From: CBDUXZ01 sp965371325 [NCBI: uncultured bacterium]
GTDB taxonomy: Bacteria; JAUYMQ01
Length of the DNA stretch: 9,895 bases
Direction: 5' to 3'
Assembly: GCA_965371325.1 (NCBI GenBank)
Contig: CBDUXZ010000039.1
Location: 1 to 9,895, forward strand
Of this stretch, positions 5,963 to 9,895 are shown in pieces. The notes below the pieces were generated by a model. That model was given only the letters and a program-made list of their open reading frames with translations, was not told the DNA's origin and made no database searches. The translations under genes and the position numbers were made by a program. Each line of letters opens with the position of its first letter. Positions within the stretch are counted from its first letter, which is position 1.

Positions 5963-6736
5963 TTACTCGTCGAAGGGGGCCGCCTTGATTCGCCCGTTGA
6001 ACTGCAGGTAGCGACTCAGGAAACGGGCGCGGGAGTCCGGCCTTAGCTCCGTTTCGTAAGACCAGCGCTCGCCAATCTTCGTCTTCAGACCAAGGCGTGG
6101 GTGAATCGCGTGGACTTCATTCACGCGCTCCCGCGGCAGTTCCCAGAGTCTCAGCCCCGTCACATCGAGCGCCGTCGAAGCATTCAGCAGATGGGCCTCC
6201 ACGCCGTGCTCGAGGCCCACGCTCACGTTCAGGTGCAGCGTAATCGCCTCGACGAGCGCATCCTGGCGTTCCCGCACCCACCCTTCCTTCCCGGCAAGAT
6301 TGCGCGCGGGCCCCGCGCTCAGCAGCGTGAAGCAATGAACGTCCGGCTCGGGGTGGCCATACTTCTCCGTCAATCCGAGATCGTGCAGCAGGCAGGCCAC
6401 GTAGAAAAGCTCCTCATCGAGTTTGTGCCCGTTCGCCGAGGCAAGCAGACGCCCCCAGAGGTAGCAGCGGAGGGAGTGATTCAAGAGGAAGGGGAGCGAC
6501 GCCTCACGGCAAAGCGCCTCGGCCTCGCGGGCCGCGCGCGAGTCGGGCGCCTTTATTTCACGTGGGTCGAGATCGACTCGCTTCGGCCGCCAGAGGCCGA
6601 AGCGAGAGAGGATCTGTGCTGGCAGGATCCGCATCTGCAATGCGACGCCCGCCCCGAGCTGCCCCAGGATATCCCGCGGGCCCATCCGCCCGCCCGTCTC
6701 ACGCACCCAGGCCAGCGATCCCGTTGTGGCTCCCAT
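5963..6736 (-). CDS. HD-domain protein, putative metal-dependent phosphohydrolase
   Basis: A 257-residue soluble protein with an HD domain from about residue 80 to 195. The conserved metal ligands are visible as His87 (in LLNHSLRCY), His118-Asp119 (in CLLHDLGL), His168 (in ITLHLN) and Asp191 (in STALDVTG). The HSLRCYLWG / ELFYVACLLHDLGL pattern is the subgroup often annotated as HD-domain hydrolases or cyanamide hydratase-like. The substrate is unknown, and most relatives act on phosphoesters or small nitrogen compounds. The start has an AAGGAGGAG 7 nt upstream. It lies 88 nt downstream of the CMD-family gene on the same strand. An AT-rich TATGAT at 6784-6789 suggests it may also have its own promoter. 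Confidence 0.88.
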   Translation of the reverse strand: MGATTGSLAWVRETGGRMGPRDILGQLGAGVALQMRILPAQILSRFGLWRPKRVDLDPREIKAPDSRAAREAEALCREASLPFLLNHSLRCYLWGRLLASANGHKLDEELFYVACLLHDLGLTEKYGHPEPDVHCFTLLSAGPARNLAGKEGWVRERQDALVEAITLHLNVSVGLEHGVEAHLLNASTALDVTGLRLWELPRERVNEVHAIHPRLGLKTKIGERWSYETELRPDSRARFLSRYLQFNGRIKAAPFDE

Positions 6737-6783
6737 CGTGTCACTCCTCCTTCGGTTCGTGTCCGCCCATGACCCGTTTCCTT

Positions 6784-6789
6784 ATCATA
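6784..6789 (-). promoter_or_regulatory. Possible -10 element for the HD-domain gene
   Basis: On the minus strand this reads TATGAT, five of six bases matching the sigma-70 -10 consensus. It lies in an unusually AT-rich patch about 48 nt upstream of the HD gene start. No good -35 lies at the right distance, so support is weak. Confidence 0.25.
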
Positions 6790-6804
6790 TTTCCCGCCGG
6801 AATA

Positions 6805-6821
6805 CCCCGCCCTCCGCGGGG
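6805..6821 (-). terminator. GC hairpin just after the CMD-family gene
   Basis: On the minus strand CCCCGC-GGAGG-GCGGGG begins 3 nt after the stop codon of the upstream gene. An alternative pairing, CCGCCC with GGGCGG, overlaps it. TATT follows but no U-run, so it may only weaken read-through into the HD gene. Confidence 0.3.
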
Positions 6822-6824
6822 CGG

Positions 6825-7397
6825 TCAGGCGCGCGCCGGAAAACGCTCCGCGGCATCCTCCAGGGCCATCCGGGTCGCGTTCGCCAGGAAAGAGATCAGG
6901 TGGTATTGGCCAACGAGAAGGATGAGCTCGACGAGCTGCTCGGCATTCCAGTGTTTCGTCATCGCCTGCCAGAGTTCATCCGGCACATCGGCCGTATCAT
7001 GAAGCGCGTCGACGAATCGGACGAGAAGCGACTCGCGCGCCGACCAGACCGGATCGTCCGCAGCGCCGTGGACCGTGGCCCTGATCCACGCGTCGTCAAA
7101 ACCCATGGGCCGGGCAAAAACGGTCACGTGAACACCCCACTCGTACTCCGCGCCACATCGGGCGCATACCCGGTGGATGACCAGCTCACGATCGCGCGCG
7201 TCGAGCACCGCGCTCTGGAAGAAGGCCGGCGCGCCCACACGGAACTTCCGCAGCAGCCGGGGATGGTTCGCGAGGGTCCGGAAGATTTTGAGCGGTTCGA
7301 TCCCCGGCGGCATGAGCTTTTCGAGATCGATGGCCACCTCCGGATCATAAGGAGGGTCGATGGGGTGGATTCTGGGTTCGCTGTTCCTGGGGGACAT
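6825..7397 (-). CDS. Carboxymuconolactone decarboxylase (CMD)-family protein
   Basis: A 190-residue helical protein of the CMD/AhpD-like superfamily. The core motif is RELVIHRVCARCGAEYEWGVH (residues 70-90 inclusive, read here as R70-E71 through Y85-E86-W87 and His90). Glu71 and His90 sit at the spacing of the AhpD catalytic Glu and His, but the positions of the redox CxxC are Ala83 and Glu86. This is therefore the non-thiol YEWxxH branch rather than a peroxidase. A separate CARC lies at 78-81. Members of this branch are linked to aromatic or lactone breakdown, although many have no assigned reaction. The start has AAGGAG 7 nt upstream. It is divergent from an HxlR regulator, with an inverted repeat between them, so it is the likely regulated gene. 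Confidence 0.9.
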   Translation of the reverse strand: MSPRNSEPRIHPIDPPYDPEVAIDLEKLMPPGIEPLKIFRTLANHPRLLRKFRVGAPAFFQSAVLDARDRELVIHRVCARCGAEYEWGVHVTVFARPMGFDDAWIRATVHGAADDPVWSARESLLVRFVDALHDTADVPDELWQAMTKHWNAEQLVELILLVGQYHLISFLANATRMALEDAAERFPARA

Positions 7398-7447
7398 GGC
7401 TTTCTCCTTGCCCGCGGGGTGTAGATCGCGTAGGGTGTGCTTCTAAA

Positions 7448-7484
7448 TTCGTAGCAACATTCCCGTAATGCATAGCACTACGAA
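7448..7484. promoter_or_regulatory. Inverted repeat, probable HxlR-type operator
   Basis: TTCGTAG (7448-7454) and CTACGAA (7478-7484) form a perfect 7-bp inverted repeat with a 23-nt spacer. Its half-sites are about three helical turns apart, centre to centre. Further CGTAG copies flank it (7429-7433, 7489-7492 as CGTAG). It lies in the 117-nt gap between the divergent CMD gene and the HxlR regulator, where autoregulating HxlR proteins typically bind. Confidence 0.45.
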
Positions 7485-7514
7485 AAACGTAGCGCAAGAG
7501 GAAAGGGGGAGCGC

Positions 7515-7853
7515 TTGGGCGCACCGCTTCCGGGGGGAAAAGTACGGGGGTCACGGACGGGGCGTCCGATCATGGCGCTCCTGGATCTTCTCGGCAGGCG
7601 CTGGACGCTTCGGATTCTGTGGGAGCTGCGCGATGGGGCCCTTACGTTCAGGGAAGTGCGGTCGCGCTGCGACGAGATGTCGCCGAGCGTCCTGAACCAC
7701 CGCCTCGCGGAGCTTCGAACGGCCGGTATCGTCGCGCTCAGGAAGGAAGAGGGTTACGGTCTGACCAGGGAAGGTATGCGTCTGTACAAGGCGCTCGCGC
7801 CGCTTCACGACTGGGCCAAGAGGTGGGCTAGGCCTCCTCGCGGACGGGGATAA
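7515..7853 (+). CDS. HxlR-family transcriptional regulator
   Basis: A 112-residue winged-helix DNA-binding protein. The HxlR core is complete: IMALLDLLGRRWTLRILWEL (residues 19-38), FREVRSRC (45-52), MSPSVLNHRLAELRTAGIV (55-73), the wing with GYGLTREG (80-87) and the final LAPLHDWAKRW. These dimeric regulators often sense reactive or aromatic compounds and control a divergent neighbour, here the CMD-family gene. The start is uncertain. TTG at 7515 keeps the typical GSRTGRPI lead-in and has GGGGGAG close upstream. An ATG at 7572 would remove that lead-in and lacks a good ribosome site. The 3' end overlaps the convergent thioesterase gene by 26 bp. Confidence 0.9.
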   Translation: MGAPLPGGKVRGSRTGRPIMALLDLLGRRWTLRILWELRDGALTFREVRSRCDEMSPSVLNHRLAELRTAGIVALRKEEGYGLTREGMRLYKALAPLHDWAKRWARPPRGRG

Positions 7854-8262
7854 CCACCTGCGTCGCGGTGGCCTTCCCCGCAATCTTTCCATCCTCGTTG
7901 GTGAAAATCGCTTCGACATGCGCCATGCGCCTCCCCCGGTGCACCACCTTCGCCTCGATGCTGACGGTTCCCCCCGACACAGGACGGAAAAAGGAGAAGC
8001 GCAGATCGGAGGTGGTGAACTGTTCGCCTTCCTTCAAGGTGCTGAACATGGCGAGCCCGACGAAGGAGTCGGCCAGCGCCGCGAGGTAGCCGCCGAAGAC
8101 CGCACCGAAATCGTGAAAAAAATCGGGGTCGGGCTTCCATTTTGCCCAGACACGGCCCGGCTCCCATCCTTCGATCGGCGGCACGCGCAGGGTCTTTATG
8201 CAGGGTGGCGGCGTGGAGGTTCCCTGAACGATCGAATCGAGCACTTCGGAAGGCTTGATCAT
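7828..8262 (-). CDS. PaaI-like hot-dog thioesterase
   Basis: A 144-residue single hot-dog domain similar to PaaI/YdiI-type acyl-CoA thioesterases. The central helix signature is HDFGAVFGGYLAALAD (50-65): Gly53, Gly57-Gly58 and the acidic Asp65 are kept, but the His of the usual HGG is Phe56. The later strands LRFSFFRPV (87-95), AKVVHRGRRMAHVEA (104-118) and GKIAGKATATQVV (125-137) are typical. It would release free acid and CoA from an acyl-CoA, perhaps as a safety valve for the neighbouring pathway. The ATG at 8262 is preferred because AGGAG lies upstream and MIKPSEVLDSI matches a normal N terminus. A start 42 nt earlier would run into the palindrome at 8289-8303. Confidence 0.87.
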   Translation of the reverse strand: MIKPSEVLDSIVQGTSTPPPCIKTLRVPPIEGWEPGRVWAKWKPDPDFFHDFGAVFGGYLAALADSFVGLAMFSTLKEGEQFTTSDLRFSFFRPVSGGTVSIEAKVVHRGRRMAHVEAIFTNEDGKIAGKATATQVVIPVREEA

Positions 8263-8410
8263 CCTCGCTTTTCTCCTGACTGAACTTCTGGGGTCTGACC
8301 CCAATCATTTAGGGTCGCTTGCATGCACTGCGGGTGGACAGGTATCGTTCCATGAGGGCGGTGCAGGGTCAACCGCCGGCCCTGCGCGCACCCCGACGGA
8401 GGACGCAACC
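8263..8410. promoter_or_regulatory. Divergent control region between thioesterase and crotonase genes
   Basis: This 148-nt gap must hold promoters for both directions. It contains the palindrome at 8289-8303 and a GCATGC palindrome (8321-8326). A weak plus-strand promoter match is TTGCAT (8319-8324), an 18-nt spacer, then TATCGT (8343-8348). A GGAGG (8398-8402) serves the crotonase start. Confidence 0.3.
8289..8303. repeat. TGGGGTCTGACCCCA palindrome
   Basis: Seven-base arms (TGGGGTC / GACCCCA) flank one central T. It has the same design as the cores at 2423-2435 and 2480-2492: GGGG, A or T, C, one base, G, A or T, CCCC. It probably belongs to a related family of small interspersed palindromes. 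An operator role for the divergent genes on either side is an alternative. Confidence 0.6.
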
Positions 8411-9199
8411 ATGAGCTATGAGCAGATAACATACGAGAAGAAGGACCGCATCGCGCTGATTACGCTCAATCGGCCGGACCGGCTGAACGCATGGACGCAC
8501 CGCATGTCGCGCGAGATATCCGAAGCCGTCGGCCGCGCGAATGACGACGGCGAGATCGGTTGCATTGTCTTTACCGGCGCCGGGCGCGGCTTTTGCGCCG
8601 GTGCGGATGTTCGTGACCAGTTCCAGGCGCGCCTCGATGAGCGCGATCAGGGGGGAGAGAGCGAATGGCTCGATGACGGCTGGATCAGTGTGGCGCGCAA
8701 ATCGAAGCCGTTGGTGGCGGCCGTGAATGGCGTTGCGGTCGGCGTGGGGGTCACCATGATCCTCCCCTTCGACGTCATCATCGCATCGGATCGGGCCCGC
8801 TTCGGGATGTTCTTTGTGAAGATGGCGCTCGTGCCGGAGCTGGCCAGCTCCTACTTCCTCGTCCAGCGGGTCGGTTTCGGCCAGGCGAGTGAAATGTGCC
8901 TAACGGCCCGGATGTACGAAGCCGAGGAAGCGGGCCGGGTCGGCCTCGTGAACCGCGTCGTGCCCCACGAGAAGCTCCTCGACGACGCGATGGCGACGGC
9001 CGAACTCATTGCCGCGAACCCGGGGCCGCAACTCCGGTGGATCAAGGATCTGCTCATGCGCAACGGAAGCAACGCGGATCATCGCGAGGTCATGCGACTC
9101 GAGAACGAGTACCTGGAAAAAGCAATCCAGTCGCCCGAGCACCGCGAGGCGGTCGATGCGTTCCTCGAGAAGCGGGCGCCGAACTTCTCCCGGACCTGA
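8411..9199 (+). CDS. Enoyl-CoA hydratase/isomerase (crotonase) family protein
   Basis: A 262-residue crotonase. The two oxyanion-hole segments are visible as GRGFCAGAD (58-66) and NGVAVGVGVTM (106-116). Aligned to rat mitochondrial enoyl-CoA hydratase, the two catalytic glutamates (Glu144, Glu164) fall at Thr115 and Phe135, so ordinary hydratase chemistry is unlikely. VPELASSYFL (141-150) instead places Glu143 where delta3-delta2-enoyl-CoA isomerases have their catalytic Glu (the PEGCSS motif). An isomerase role, shifting the double bond of unsaturated acyl-CoAs, is therefore the better guess. The ATG at 8411 has GGAGG 8 nt upstream; the frame's 52-residue upstream extension crosses a palindrome and is unlike the family. 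It is followed after 55 nt by the GST-like gene, and the two are probably cotranscribed. Confidence 0.92.
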   Translation: MSYEQITYEKKDRIALITLNRPDRLNAWTHRMSREISEAVGRANDDGEIGCIVFTGAGRGFCAGADVRDQFQARLDERDQGGESEWLDDGWISVARKSKPLVAAVNGVAVGVGVTMILPFDVIIASDRARFGMFFVKMALVPELASSYFLVQRVGFGQASEMCLTARMYEAEEAGRVGLVNRVVPHEKLLDDAMATAELIAANPGPQLRWIKDLLMRNGSNADHREVMRLENEYLEKAIQSPEHREAVDAFLEKRAPNFSRT

Positions 9200-9254
9200 T
9201 CCCCCGAGCAGGCCCATCGACTGAAACATAAAGACCTCTCTCCCGGAGATCCCC

Positions 9255-9895
9255 ATGAACCAGCGCTACCGGCTGATCGGCATGATCGGCTCTCCCTACT
9301 CCGTCAAGATGCGCGCCCTCATGCGCTACCGCCGGCTTTCCTTCAACTGGGTTTCTCGAACGACGGCGGTCATGCCGGAGGTGGCGCACATCAAACCGCA
9401 GATCATCCCCGTGCTGCAGTATCCCGAGGACGGCTCCTACCATCTCGACTCCACCATTCTCATTTACGATCTCGAGAAGCGCCACCCGGGTGAGCGCTCG
9501 GTCATCCCCGACGATCCGGGCCACGCGTTTCTCTCCCATCTCATCGAGGACATGGCCGACGAGTGGGGAACGAAGATCATGTTCCACTACCGCTGGTACT
9601 ACGAGGCCGACCAGCGTTACGTCTCCGAATGGCTGGCGCGGGAGACCATGGGACCCGCGGATGAAGAGACCGTCACGTCGACGGCGAAGGTGTTCAGGGA
9701 AAGGCAGGTGGGCCGCATGGCGCTCGTCGGGTGCACGGAGGAGAACAAGCCCCTTGTGGAAGAGACTTTCCTTCGGGTCATCGATCTGCTGGAGAGCCAT
9801 CTCGCAACGTCCGATTTCTTCTTCGGCTCCCGCCCGTCACTCGCCGACTTCGGCTGGTTCGGGCAGCTCTACCAGCTCACGTTCGATCCAACGCC
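9255..9895 (+). CDS. Glutathione S-transferase-like protein, 3' partial
   Basis: The frame is open to the window edge, with 213 residues visible. The N-terminal thioredoxin-like domain has the active-site region GSPYSVKMRA (12-21) with Ser13/Ser16, the cis-Pro segment IIPVL (50-54) and an Asp65-Ser66 pair for the glutathione gamma-glutamyl group. The helical C-terminal domain ends in PSLADFGWFGQLYQL, the conserved N-capping-box region of GSTs. It would conjugate or isomerise electrophiles with glutathione, or act in detoxification beside the crotonase and monooxygenase. Whether the host makes glutathione is not known. The ATG has GGAG 7 nt upstream. Probably few residues are missing, although an extended C terminus is possible. 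Confidence 0.88.
   Translation, partial: MNQRYRLIGMIGSPYSVKMRALMRYRRLSFNWVSRTTAVMPEVAHIKPQIIPVLQYPEDGSYHLDSTILIYDLEKRHPGERSVIPDDPGHAFLSHLIEDMADEWGTKIMFHYRWYYEADQRYVSEWLARETMGPADEETVTSTAKVFRERQVGRMALVGCTEENKPLVEETFLRVIDLLESHLATSDFFFGSRPSLADFGWFGQLYQLTFDPT

Noticed and set aside
6101-7424. Two plus-strand open frames (6101-6772, 6726-7424) opposite the HD and CMD genes
   Set aside because: Shadow frames. The minus-strand products have clear HD and CMD residues and good ribosome sites.
8255-8410. Extended N terminus for the crotonase from 8255
   Set aside because: The extra 52 residues cross the palindrome and overlap the thioesterase start; the ATG at 8411 has a proper ribosome site and gives a standard length.
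9090-9800. Minus-strand open frame opposite the crotonase end and GST gene
   Set aside because: The plus strand encodes a recognisable GST fold through the region; the minus frame is a shadow.
1-9895. Defence, secretion, CRISPR or biosynthetic cluster
   Set aside because: No array of regular repeats, nuclease, helicase, NRPS/PKS or secretion gene is present. The genes are ordinary catabolic families.

Overview
This is a GC-rich bacterial window (roughly 60% G+C by eye) packed with short catabolic and accessory genes on both strands. Most genes have a clear Shine-Dalgarno sequence and the gaps are short. There are no rRNA, tRNA, CRISPR or phage genes. The gene mix suggests a metabolically versatile environmental bacterium: acyl-CoA enzymes, a flavin monooxygenase, a carboxymuconolactone decarboxylase-like protein and a glutathione transferase-like protein. 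The gene styles and small interspersed palindromes are reminiscent of uncultured Deltaproteobacteria (Desulfobacterota, Myxococcota or Binatota-like lineages). That placement is inference and is weak.

Layout from left to right. (1) 1-1425 (+): a flavin-containing monooxygenase missing its first few residues at the window edge, followed by two hairpins. (2) 1527-2420 (+): a ten-helix EamA/DMT-type transporter whose stop codon lies inside one arm of a 26-bp inverted repeat. (3) 2542-3638 (-): a translationally coupled pair, a small zinc-ribbon protein and an isocitrate lyase/PEP mutase-superfamily enzyme. (4) 3800-5955 (+): two halves of a FAS1/HTD2-like hot-dog dehydratase. They are separated by a 383-nt stretch of dispersed repeats and by a tandem VOC (methylmalonyl-CoA epimerase-like) gene that carries an in-frame TAA at codon 41. 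(5) 5963-7397 (-): an HD-domain protein and a carboxymuconolactone decarboxylase-family protein. (6) 7515-7853 (+): an HxlR-type regulator divergent from the latter, with a perfect 7-bp inverted repeat in the shared control region. (7) 7828-8262 (-): a PaaI-like hot-dog thioesterase whose 3' end overlaps the regulator. (8) 8411-9199 and 9255-end (+): a crotonase with isomerase-like rather than hydratase-like catalytic residues, then a glutathione S-transferase-like gene cut by the window edge.

How they may work together: the dehydratase halves, VOC protein, lyase, thioesterase and crotonase all belong to families acting on CoA thioesters or small branched 2-oxo or hydroxy acids. With the monooxygenase, CMD and GST proteins they look like parts of an accessory breakdown pathway for organic acids or xenobiotics. 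Substrates cannot be read from the sequence.

The points most worth a second look are the stop codon in the VOC gene, the family of GGGG(A/T)CnG(A/T)CCCC palindromes, the composite repeat block at 4268-4650, and the HxlR operator candidate. I see no clearly new multi-gene system (defence, secretion, biosynthetic cluster) in this window.
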